From positions 108,328-172,327 of the forward strand of contig VZRS01012043.1 in assembly GCA_013398055.1 (NCBI GenBank): DNA of 64,000 nt, given 5' to 3'. The DNA is from Ifrita kowaldi. Lineage: Eukaryota; Chordata; Aves; Passeriformes; Cinclosomatidae. The translations under genes were made by a program, and so were the position numbers. The notes beneath the pieces were generated by a model. That model saw only the letters and a list, made by a program, of their open reading frames with translations, had not been told where the DNA came from and searched no databases. Of this stretch, positions 36,201-45,648 are shown in pieces. Position 1 is the first letter of the stretch. Every line of letters starts with the position of its first letter.

Positions 36201-39200
36201 CAGCTACATTATGGAAAACACACAAACATCCTGATGTGGTGAGCTGTACTTTTAACTGCTCAAGGTCAACAAGGTCAAAGCTGGTCCAGGAGCCTCTCAG
36301 TGAACCCTAGACCCTGGACTAGCTTCCCATAGTGCTCTATTCCTCACCAGGGACGAGGAGTGTGTTTAACCTGCATTCCTATAACAGAGACAAATTCTGG
36401 ATCATCTCAGCCCTGCTATTACATATCTATGGAGCAGGGAGTCACACCACTGATGAAACAATATTTAGGAACTTTTAGGGAAGAAAAAATTTAGGAATAT
36501 ATTTAGGGATAAATTTTAGGAATTTGGGTGTGAAACAATATTTTGTAAGATTTTCAAACCCTTTTCAAATGATGTCCCAACCCACACCTCAGCATCAGTT
36601 TGACCACAAGGTGTTCAATGCCTGTTGCAAGCCATTAATGTCCCTCAGTGTTAGATTTGTCTTCTGCCACATTAGTTTTGCTGGAGGAGGTTTAGAGTAT
36701 CTCAATGTAATCAGACAGCCCCTTGTTGCCCACTTATCTCAGCCAGCTTCTTTGCAGGGCTCGTTCCAGAGAAGAATCCCCCTACTGCCCAGTCCCAGCC
36801 TCACTGAATTGCCTGCAGCATCCTCCTTCACAGACCACCGGGCAGGATCTCAGCCAGCTGAACGTATCCTTCAGAGGACCAGCCACCACAACCCACAGAG
36901 GCTGAGGCTTTGCAGAGCCCCATGTCTGCAGTTGTGTAGTTGTGTGTCACTTCTCCAGATGCAGCATTTAGGTAACACAAAAATTGTCCCTGGTTTGTGT
37001 GTGATCTCGTTAGTGGAGCTTTTCATGGGAGTGGAAGCCAATGTGTAAGTTTTACTATATTTCTCAGCTGAGGGTGCTCTCAGTCACTACATTCTGCACA
37101 TTTTCTCTTCTCTCTGTCTTCCACCAGCATGTCATGTTCTAGACAAAGATTTTTCTCAGTTTTCAAGTTCCTTTCAGCTCTTTCCTCCTGGCACGCCCAG
37201 GCCCCGGCTCCTCCTCTGTACCAGTGGGAGGTGACTTTTCTGTACCTCCCACACCCTTTGATACTCTTTTTTTTTCCTTTTTTTTTTGTCAATACGTTCT
37301 TCCAGTCTTTGTCTGTGCTTTTCTTCTGATGTCATGCCAGTCCCAATTTTTTCATTTTGCTTCCCTATTTTATTCTTCCCTTTGTTCTCTCCTCAAGCAC
37401 TCCTCATTCTCTCAAGTGCATTTTTGTTTCTTCTCACCTGCATACACTACCTCCCCTATTCAGCACCCCTCCTTGCAGGTACCCTGTTCCTTAAAGGGTA
37501 CTCTAAACTAGCATGTTCATCCTTCTTCACATGAAAAACCAATTATTCCATTATTTCTCCTAATACAGTTCTGTCCTATGAATTTGCTGACTGTGGTCAC
37601 TGACTTAGCTTTTGGCTTAATTCTCCCTTGTGTAGACTTGCTTAATTTTCCTCTAGAATCTGGCAATGTCTCCGTTGACTTCACCACCTTCATCTGCCTT
37701 AAAATCTCTTCTTCCCACAGCGGGCTTATCATTTAATTTACTTTTCTTCCAGCTTGAATAGTCATTTGAGTATCTCTACTGATATTTTTTTCCTTTTCTA
37801 CCAAGCAATTTTCTTCTGTGTATTTTTCCCATTTTGTCTCCTACAGAGATATTTTCCTCAATCTTTTTTTTTTTTGTTTTCAAAACCTTTTCCCTTCTCT
37901 ATTCACTTTTCTAATGGAGAATTTCAAGGTCTGACAGCATCCACCAGAAGTCTGCTCCAAGTTCCCTTTTCATCCATGAAAAGTTTGTCAGTGACTTCCT
38001 CTCTGCACGCCTTGCTTGATGCATATTTGATCTAGTTTATATACTTGGTGATCATGCTGTATCCCTTTGGATGTACTGGGAAAGTGGCTTCGAAGGTCAG
38101 GGTCATCAGTACTATCAAGTTCAAGCCACTTGCCAGACTTCAAAGTGCTCTGAAGGAAGGCTGCCTCAGTAACTGGGGTTAAGACCATGCTTTTACATGT
38201 GGATAAGTTGGGTCTTAGATGGTTTGGAAAAGCTTCTAACCTGATTCTTGGGTTTTGGGGAAAGCCTGTTGATTTACATGAGGAGCCCATATGTTCCTGC
38301 ACAAGCAGTACCATTGCTGACTACATAAATACTCCCATAATCTCAGCATAGCTATGAAAAAGAGCATGATAATTGTTCCAACTACATAATTTTATATTTG
38401 AAAGGACCAATATCAGATAAAAGCAATATAGTTCAGCCTATTTTTTTGTGTGTAATTTGCTGTAAGTCTAGTAAATTCTCTTCTTTTTGACTTTAATAGG
38501 TTCACAGTGATTTACCCCCATGAACATTTGCAGCATTACTCTTAGAAGGCAGCTGAAAACAAGACAGTACATTTTTTGCAGTATTTTTAAAAATCTGCAC
38601 ATCCCTGAAATAAACGTCTGAAAACCTCTTAAGACAATAGATAAACCAGCAAATCCATTGAGATCACACAGTGGATTCTGGGCTTACCTGAAGAAAGAGA
38701 CAATTGCAGTAATCCACAATAGTTAAAGCACTTCTAACAATGAACTGTGGTTTTTCCTCAGTGGAAATACCTGACAATTGCATTGAGGCTATTCCCAGGC
38801 ATCATTGTGCTTTGGAGGAATTCTGGTTTTTTGTCATTTTACTGCTACTGCTAAATTAAACTCAGGATTTTCAGCCAATCTGTATTTTCATAAAATGAAA
38901 TGTGTTCCAGTTTTTTCTGCCAGTTTAGGACTGGATTATCAGAGTGAAAGTTGTTGTGCTAAGTTCACAGCAAGAAACAGTCACAGGCAGAGACTTGGGA
39001 GGGTGGTACCACTAAAGGATACTGCACTCCTCTCCTGCCACCTTTGGACCCCAGGTCCACCACGGTTTTGCTCTGGACATTCAGGGCTGGCTGCAGGGGC
39101 AGGGTGGCTGATTCTCCCTCTGGTCACCCCGTTTTGTTGGCTGTAGATACCTCTCTGTTGCAAATGCAACCCACTCAGGCATTAAAGCACAGACTTACTC

Positions 39201-40500
39201 TCCACACTAGGAGAGAGCAAGAGAACAATCTTCTCTGTAACTCTCTGACCTGAACTAAGTTCTTGATTAGGCTTTAAACCAGCTCTCAGTTTTGTACCAA
39301 TAAGCAGAAAAATGCCCCAACAGTCAATATTACACCATCTTCACAAGAGCTTACATAGCTTACCATAGTTACACACATTCACACATCAACAGTAATGCTG
39401 TCTGATCCTGGAGAGTATCAAACATCTTGGTGTTGTTCTGTGGCATCCTGAGAGTGACTTTATCAATGACAAAAATTAATGCTAACTGATCAATAACTAT
39501 AGTACAAGAAGTTGGAGCAAACAAGGTGCAGCAATCCTGATAAAATTTTATAGGACTTTGCAGACAGCTTTCAAAAACTGATCAGAGAATGAAGTCCCTT
39601 CAGTAGCATGCTGCTGGCAAATTTAACAGCCTCATAGACAGGATCTCACACCCTGTGAAATCTTGAGGTTGGACTCTAAAATTGCACTGCTAAAGCAGAC
39701 TTTTGGTGGGTACACACCTCATGTAACCCACCTGAATACTTGTAGGCCAACAGTGAATTTAGCCCACCAGCTTTAAAGGTAAAATTGCAATTTGACCCCA
39801 GCATAAGCAGCATTAGAACCAAGTCTTTCATGTCTTATAGTATTCCATATAGGACTCTGTGAGCTACAGCACAATTTATGTTCTGTAGGACGCTGCCATG
39901 GGCAAGTTGTGTTCACAAAAAACATCCAAATAGTTCTTTCTTGAAATGCCACTACATGTCCCTACACTGCCTTCATTTCCAAATTCAGCTCCACTTATGT
40001 AACACAGACCACTGAACTGAATGATAGCATTGTTTGTAATGTATTTCTTTTATTTTGGCTTTCCAGTCTGATTTAGTACTTTGCTTTGTCACATTTATTT
40101 AACTGTAAAAACATTATGTGAATCCAGAAAGATACTTTACCCCTGCATCTTGCTTTAGATCCACTGTTTCAATGATAAAATTAGAATCTTACTCCTAGAC
40201 AAGGTGTCAACATTTGCCAAAAAAAACTTTATTCCTTTATTTGTAGAAGCTTATAAGTAGGTCATCAACACAAGTAACCCAGGCAAACATCAACAGTGAT
40301 TAGAAAAGTATCTTTGCTCCAAGATGAAAGTCTAGTTTAATGTACTTGATACCAATGCCATTTTATGTGTCTTTAAGTTACAGAGCAGTAAAGCAACTGA
40401 TATATTTTCTATTTTGAAGTGTGTTTTGTGCTTAATATATAATGGAGGGCACTAGAAATAGTGAGAGTAGTGGACAGCATCATTCTTAAAACAACCCCCT
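30283..40500. other. unique non-coding stretch, about 10 kb
   Basis: No coding exon or clear transposon recognised. Contains T-rich runs (about 31691, 31766-31791, 37267-37288, 37864-37876), a pyrimidine-rich zone at 37090-37480, and a short set of TTTAGG words at 36463-36526. Open frames such as 30382-30642, 32023-32352 and 36524-37048 show no domain, and some are mirrored by minus-strand frames. Confidence 0.5.
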
Positions 40501-40516
40501 AACAAACAAACAAACA
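40499..40516. repeat. (CAAA)4 microsatellite
   Basis: Four CAAA-type units ('aacaaacaaacaaacaag') about 10 bases left of the start of duplicated segment A (40527). Short and probably not very variable. Confidence 0.8.
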
Positions 40517-40526
40517 AGAAAAAGGC

Positions 40527-41600
40527 CTCAGAAATTAAAGTATGAAATATTCTAGTAGGGGACAATTAACTTGCATTGCTCTTCAAATAATCAGTTTATT
40601 AAGAAGCATTTGCATGAATTGTTACTGATTTCACTCAAAGGATGAACATTACAGAAGTATAATTTTTCTATTACCTTAATTGTGAATAAAAGTACCTTAA
40701 TGTGCAATTTTTCCCAATATAACTGGAGAAGTTACATTTTCTTTTAATAAGTTTATCCACATAAATAACAGCAGAAGAAGTCATCATGATTTAGGTGCAT
40801 TTCAAGACAATGAAAGAAGTAATTTTCCTAAAATATGTATTTGATCAGGTGGGTTGTGTGATTTTCAAATTGTTGTCATGAATATTTAATCAACGTGAGA
40901 CATACAAGCTGAAATAGGTACCAGTCTGTGTCCCAGGCTGTTCTGTTTCACAGTCTTCCAATTGAGTGTTTTTTAAAGCTGATTTAACTAATTAAACAAA
41001 TTAAAAAAAAGAACTAAAATAATCTTCAGGAGGTGGCATAAACTGAGAAGAAGCCAAAGAACTCACAGACTACCAGAAAATCCTTAGTTCAGTTCAATGC
41101 AGTATTGGGTGTGATGCCTGCCTAGTTTTTCACGAATTGCTTAGGTTTTATCAAGATTGCTGAAATGCAGGGATGTATACGTAAAATGATCAATATCCAC
41201 TGTGATAACCTGGGGGGATAAAGCCCTCAAAACCCAACACTCTCCCCCAAATCCTCCCTATACACTGACATAGAGCTGCACTTTCTCACACCCACATGTG
41301 TCCCAGCAGATACGTGTGGCTGGCACACACACAGATGAAAGGTACGTACCCACCCACCTCTAGGTCTACAGAGGGTTAGATAAACACTGTCTAGGAACAA
41401 AAAACACATTCCTATGAATCTGTACATACAAAACATCCATATGCACACAAGCAAACACATAAGCACAGATGCACACACCTACACACCCAGAAACACAGGG
41501 ACATGGGCAAGGCACATCCATGGGCTCAGACAGCTCCGGAAGCACCCACACACCTGTACAGCTGGCTGTGCACTCACACGGACACACAGATACGTGGGCA
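40527..41600. repeat. duplicated segment A, copy 1
   Basis: 1074 bases identical to 43075-44148 (constant offset 2548 at both ends, so no net indel) except one visible substitution, A at 40568 versus T at 43116. It contains AT-rich unique sequence on the left and a CA/CAC-rich stretch on the right (about 41290-41600, repeated 'cacacac', 'acacat' words). It ends abruptly at the undetermined base 41601, whereas copy 2 continues into a TA repeat. See the findings for the assembly interpretation. Confidence 0.97.
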
Positions 41601-41601
41601 N
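41601..41601. other. undetermined base (n), probable contig junction
   Basis: A single n exactly where copy 1 of segment A stops matching copy 2: left side 'tacgtgggca' in both, right side different. Best explained as a minimal-length gap marking a join of two contigs. Confidence 0.8.
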
Positions 41602-41760
41602 GATGCAGGGATCCGCGCTGCAGGGTGTGGGATGCAAGGAGTGAGATGAGAGGATTGAGATGCGGGATACGGGGATGTGAGGACCGGGATGCGCGAATCC
41701 GAGACGCAGGATGCAGAGACGGGGATGTGGGATGCAGGGACCAGGACGCGGGATACCAGT
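41602..41760. repeat. degenerate minisatellite (GGGATGCRG-type units), start of unique segment B
   Basis: About 160 bases built of variants of GGATGC, GGATAC and GGATGTG words separated by GA/CG-rich spacers: GATGC occurs six times and GGATAC/GGATGTG several more. It starts right at the gap base 41601, so the array may be longer in the real genome. The Cys/Asp/Arg-rich translation in this region is just this repeat. Segment B (41602-42052) occurs only once in the window. Confidence 0.75.
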
Positions 41761-42052
41761 GCCCAGCTCCTTACCGTGCAATGAGGAAAGGTCCTGGTGA
41801 GGGTCTCCAGCTGCTCCCGGGCATCGCGGGCCTCCCGATGCGCTCGTTAAACATCCATCGGGGAGTCTCACCCCCCAAACTTGTGTGAGCTGCTTCCTCT
41901 GGGAACAATCACCCTTTCTCCCCCCCACCTTGGATCGGATCCCGATGGAAACTCATCAAGGCTTCCTAAGTGGTCAGAGGTAAGCTGTGAGGGAAGGAGA
42001 AAAAGAGGGGGACAACGGGACGGAGAGGTTGTGATCACCAAGGGATGATCCC
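41761..42052. other. rest of unique segment B, GC-rich
   Basis: GC-rich single-copy sequence that leads into segment C, with moderate CpG content. No exon recognised; frames are open on both strands because of composition. It is present only upstream of the first copy of C. Confidence 0.5.
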
Positions 42053-42616
42053 CTTCCTTTCCCCTCTCCTCTGGAGCACCCGCTTCCCGTTCCTCTGACC
42101 AACTTTGGCTCTGCTTAGCCAGGCAGCGCCTGGGACCGGCGCTGTGAATTGGGGTCCCTTTTCGCAGCCTGGCATCTTTCTAGATTTCTTCTCCTTTCCG
42201 GGCAAAGGGGATTGGTGCAAAGCTTTAAATTAGGAGGCGACCTAGAGTTGCAAAGACAGGGAGTGGGAGCTGGCTGGCGTTCGCAGACCGCCTCCCCCGG
42301 CACTCGGCGCTGCGCGGAGGGGCCGGCTGAGCCTTATCCCTACCATTTATTCATTGACTGCGCTCCTAGTTCTCACTCTGGAGCTGGCTATTGCTCCTGG
42401 CACGGCCGGGAGCGGGGCTGTGGCAGAAGCCCTGGGAACGAGGCGAGCCCCATGCTGCGGGGCTCCCCGCGGCTGTTTAACTGCGCCGGCAGCGCGGGCA
42501 GGAGCGCAGCCCTGTCCCGGGGGGAGGACACGGGTGTGGGGGGGACGGGACACGGGGACGCTGCTGTCGCCTGGCAACCCTGCATCCCTGCCCCGAGCAT
42601 CCCTCCCCCAGCGCCC

Positions 42617-42640
42617 TGATTGGACGGGGCCGGGGCGGGG
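42617..42640 (+). promoter_or_regulatory. inverted CCAAT box and GC box pair
   Basis: CTGATTGGAC at 42617-42626 contains ATTGG (42619-42623), the reverse complement of CCAAT, in the form preferred by NF-Y. GGGGCGGGG at 42632-42640 is a classical SP1/KLF GC box. Spacing of about 10 bases is typical of TATA-less CpG-island promoters. Transcription on the + strand starting between about 42660 and 42710 would fit, but direction cannot be proved because both boxes work in either orientation. Confidence 0.55.
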
Positions 42641-42658
42641 GGAACACACACGCTCCTC

Positions 42659-42700
42659 CGAGGATGCTGCGCCCCGGCACTGCGACTTGTCGCATCCTCG
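42659..42700 (+). other. 9-bp inverted repeat in CpG island
   Basis: CGAGGATGC (42659-42667) and GCATCCTCG (42692-42700) are perfect inverse complements with a 24-base GC-rich loop. If + strand transcription starts upstream, this would be a stable hairpin near the start of the RNA; otherwise it is a dyad-symmetric DNA site. The repeat is present identically in copy 2 (45234-45275). Confidence 0.7.
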
Positions 42701-42720
42701 AAAAGCCGGGAGCGGGCAGG

Positions 42721-42726
42721 GTGAGC
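42721..42726 (+). other. possible splice donor of a non-coding first exon
   Basis: GTGAGC at 42721-42726, preceded by CAGG, fits the vertebrate donor consensus (GTRAGT) fairly well and sits about 100 bases downstream of the CCAAT/GC boxes, where a first exon of a + strand gene would end. The exon base before the donor is G-G rather than A-G, a weaker match. Speculative without RNA evidence. Confidence 0.3.
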
Positions 42727-42848
42727 ACAGAGCAGCCGGGAGAGCCGAGGCAGTTCAGGGCGTTTTATCACCGTCCCCCTGCCCTCTCGCTTCCAGCTGG
42801 CTTGATCAATTTGCTTCTGCTTTACATCTCCTAGAAAAAGAATGTATT

Positions 42849-42885
42849 CATGTATGTATGTATCGATGGATAGATAGATAGATAC
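42849..42885. repeat. (ATGT)n(GATA)n microsatellite, copy 1
   Basis: ATGTATGTATGTAT followed by GATGGATAGATAGATAGATA. A compound tetranucleotide repeat, identical in length in copy 2 at 45424-45460. A variable locus keeping the same length in both copies argues for very recent or allelic copies. Confidence 0.85.
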
Positions 42886-43073
42886 AAAGAAAATATACCG
42901 ATATATGCACACAAATATATGTATATACACATATGCATTTTTATGTACAGATACATGTATTATCCATAGTCTTTATATTATCTCTCTATATTCTAACTCC
43001 TATACGGGAAGAGAAAAGAAAATAGTTACTGAGAAAAGATCACTTCAGGGTGCAGCAAAGCTGGATGCAAAGG

Positions 43074-43074
43074 N
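43074..43074. other. undetermined base (n), probable contig junction
   Basis: A single n where segment C copy 1 meets segment A copy 2. The sequence left of it continues differently in C copy 2 (after 45648), and the sequence right of it is preceded differently in A copy 1 (before 40527). Confidence 0.8.
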
Positions 43075-44148
43075 CTCAGAAATTAAAGTATGAAATATTC
43101 TAGTAGGGGACAATTTACTTGCATTGCTCTTCAAATAATCAGTTTATTAAGAAGCATTTGCATGAATTGTTACTGATTTCACTCAAAGGATGAACATTAC
43201 AGAAGTATAATTTTTCTATTACCTTAATTGTGAATAAAAGTACCTTAATGTGCAATTTTTCCCAATATAACTGGAGAAGTTACATTTTCTTTTAATAAGT
43301 TTATCCACATAAATAACAGCAGAAGAAGTCATCATGATTTAGGTGCATTTCAAGACAATGAAAGAAGTAATTTTCCTAAAATATGTATTTGATCAGGTGG
43401 GTTGTGTGATTTTCAAATTGTTGTCATGAATATTTAATCAACGTGAGACATACAAGCTGAAATAGGTACCAGTCTGTGTCCCAGGCTGTTCTGTTTCACA
43501 GTCTTCCAATTGAGTGTTTTTTAAAGCTGATTTAACTAATTAAACAAATTAAAAAAAAGAACTAAAATAATCTTCAGGAGGTGGCATAAACTGAGAAGAA
43601 GCCAAAGAACTCACAGACTACCAGAAAATCCTTAGTTCAGTTCAATGCAGTATTGGGTGTGATGCCTGCCTAGTTTTTCACGAATTGCTTAGGTTTTATC
43701 AAGATTGCTGAAATGCAGGGATGTATACGTAAAATGATCAATATCCACTGTGATAACCTGGGGGGATAAAGCCCTCAAAACCCAACACTCTCCCCCAAAT
43801 CCTCCCTATACACTGACATAGAGCTGCACTTTCTCACACCCACATGTGTCCCAGCAGATACGTGTGGCTGGCACACACACAGATGAAAGGTACGTACCCA
43901 CCCACCTCTAGGTCTACAGAGGGTTAGATAAACACTGTCTAGGAACAAAAAACACATTCCTATGAATCTGTACATACAAAACATCCATATGCACACAAGC
44001 AAACACATAAGCACAGATGCACACACCTACACACCCAGAAACACAGGGACATGGGCAAGGCACATCCATGGGCTCAGACAGCTCCGGAAGCACCCACACA
44101 CCTGTACAGCTGGCTGTGCACTCACACGGACACACAGATACGTGGGCA
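43075..44148. repeat. duplicated segment A, copy 2
   Basis: Second copy of 40527-41600 with one visible substitution (43116). Unlike copy 1 it continues without a break into a TA repeat and segment D. Confidence 0.97.
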
Positions 44149-44626
44149 GATATATATATATATATGAGGGAGAATTACAATGGCTCTATCATCCATGCTA
44201 ATTTCTCCTTCCTTTTTGAAGTATTCCAATTTTAGGATCCTGGAGTGAGCCAGGTCCCTGCAGGGGAGGTATTGCCAGAGGAACAAGGCACTTCAATTTC
44301 TTTAAGGTTCCCCACCTCTCTCCCGGCAGCAGATCCAGGGAGATGAGCTGGGCAGTCAGCACAGCTCTCCCAGCTTCTGGCTTGGCACTTTGTACCCTAG
44401 CTTAAGGAAGGGTATAGGATGGCAAGCTTAAAATCTCATCCCTTCAGCCCAAAAGCCTGTGGGAGCAGGAACCTCTGGGCAACATCTGGACACAGCTCCT
44501 TTCCGCACACTGCCCTACTCCCCCCCCCACCCCACCACCAGTTGTCGACTTCAGGGGTCCCTCTGCACCCTACCCTTCCTCTGCAAGTGCGAAAGCCCTT
44601 GTTGCCCTCCCCCTCCCCCCTTCCCC
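44149..44626. other. unique segment D with (TA)n and poly-C sequence
   Basis: Single-copy 478 bases that continue segment A: a (TA)n run at 44149-44165, ordinary sequence, then C-rich runs (44519-44528 and 44606-44626). It ends at the n at 44627. No exon recognised. In the proposed correct order it lies between A and B. Confidence 0.7.
44604..44626 (-). repeat. poly-C tract, G-quadruplex-like on the minus strand
   Basis: Runs CCC, CCCCC, CCCCCC and CCCC separated by single or double T give, on the minus strand, four G runs with 1-2 base loops, the pattern of a G-quadruplex. It abuts the n at 44627, so it may be what stopped the assembly. Confidence 0.7.
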
Positions 44627-44627
44627 N
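44627..44627. other. undetermined base (n), probable contig junction
   Basis: A single n between the C-rich end of segment D and the start of segment C copy 2. In copy 1 the same C sequence is preceded by segment B instead. Confidence 0.8.
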
Positions 44628-44684
44628 CTTCCTTTCCCCTCTCCTCTGGAGCACCCGCTTCCCGTTCCTCTGACCAACTTTGGC

Positions 44685-45335
44685 TCTGCTTAGCCAGGCA
44701 GCGCCTGGGACCGGCGCTGTGAATTGGGGTCCCTTTTCGCAGCCTGGCATCTTTCTAGATTTCTTCTCCTTTCCGGGCAAAGGGGATTGGTGCAAAGCTT
44801 TAAATTAGGAGGCGACCTAGAGTTGCAAAGACAGGGAGTGGGAGCTGGCTGGCGTTCGCAGACCGCCTCCCCCGGCACTCGGCGCTGCGCGGAGGGGCCG
44901 GCTGAGCCTTATCCCTACCATTTATTCATTGACTGCGCTCCTAGTTCTCACTCTGGAGCTGGCTATTGCTCCTGGCACGGCCGGGAGCGGGGCTGTGGCA
45001 GAAGCCCTGGGAACGAGGCGAGCCCCATGCTGCGGGGCTCCCCGCGGCTGTTTAACTGCGCCGGCAGCGCGGGCAGGAGCGCAGCCCTGTCCCGGGGGGA
45101 GGACACGGGTGTGGGGGGGACGGGACACGGGGACGCTGCTGTCGCCTGGCAACCCTGCATCCCTGCCCCGAGCATCCCTCCCCCAGCGCCCTGATTGGAC
45201 GGGGCCGGGGCGGGGGGAACACACACGCTCCTCCGAGGATGCTGCGCCCCGGCACTGCGACTTGTCGCATCCTCGAAAAGCCGGGAGCGGGCAGGGTGAG
45301 CACAGAGCAGCCGGGAGAGCCGAGGCAGTTCAGGG
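44685..45335. promoter_or_regulatory. CpG island / probable promoter, copy 2
   Basis: Exact repeat of the island at 42110-42760, with ATTGG at 45194-45198, GGGGCGGGG at 45207-45215, the inverted repeat at 45234-45275 and the donor-like GTGAGC at 45296-45301. If the duplication is an assembly artefact this and copy 1 are one promoter. This copy is joined to the natural downstream sequence, so it is the better one for annotating a + strand transcript. Confidence 0.7.
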
Positions 45336-45423
45336 CGTTTTATCACCGTCCCCCTGCCCTCTCGCTTCCAGCTGGCTTGATCAATTTGCTTCTGCTTTAC
45401 ATCTCCTAGAAAAAGAATGTATT

Positions 45424-45460
45424 CATGTATGTATGTATCGATGGATAGATAGATAGATAC
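45424..45460. repeat. (ATGT)n(GATA)n microsatellite, copy 2
   Basis: Same unit counts as 42849-42885. Followed by TA/CA-rich sequence where one copy-specific substitution lies (45501). Confidence 0.85.
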
Positions 45461-45648
45461 AAAGAAAATATACCGATATATGCACACAAATATATGTATA
45501 GACACATATGCATTTTTATGTACAGATACATGTATTATCCATAGTCTTTATATTATCTCTCTATATTCTAACTCCTATACGGGAAGAGAAAAAAAAATAG
45601 TTACTGAGAAAAGATCACTTCAGGGTGCAGCAAAGCTGGATGCAAAGG

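Larger units (their letters stand above)
42110..42760. promoter_or_regulatory. CpG island / probable promoter, copy 1
   Basis: Dense CpG and GC-rich sequence in otherwise AT-rich surroundings, with SP1-type GC boxes and a CCAAT box in reverse orientation. The density is highest at about 42270-42720. In birds such unmethylated islands normally mark a transcription start. No long coding frame of a known protein is present, so if it is a promoter the first exon is non-coding. The long frames on both strands (175 codons at 42354-42881 +, 180 codons at 42388-42930 -) come from GC-rich sequence with few stops and are repeated exactly with segment C. Confidence 0.75.
42053..43073. repeat. duplicated segment C, copy 1 (contains CpG island)
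   Basis: 1021 bases matching 44628-45648 at a constant offset of 2575. Only two substitutions were seen: T at 42926 versus G at 45501, and G at 43018 versus A at 45593. It stops at the n at 43074. The right junction carries the word AAAGG (43069-43073) that also precedes segment A copy 1 (40521-40525). Confidence 0.97.
44628..45648. repeat. duplicated segment C, copy 2
   Basis: Second copy of 42053-43073 with substitutions at 45501 and 45593. It continues into unique sequence at 45649, so this copy carries the natural right flank. Confidence 0.97.

Noticed and set aside
36463..36526. TTTAGG words as telomere-like repeat
   Set aside because: Not head-to-tail, spacing irregular, and bird telomeres are TTAGGG; it is local AT-rich duplication.
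36524..37048. 174-codon frame on +
   Set aside because: No domain, starts in the TTTAGG cluster, low-information composition, no transcription signals.
41469..41928. 139- and 149-codon frames across the n at 41601
   Set aside because: They cross a contig junction and translate CA repeats and the GGATGC minisatellite. They are not genes.
42354..42930. Long frames on both strands of the CpG island (175 and 180 codons), repeated at 44929-45505
   Set aside because: Frames stay open because GC-rich sequence has few stops. They overlap on opposite strands, show no family, and the repetition only reflects the duplicated segment C.
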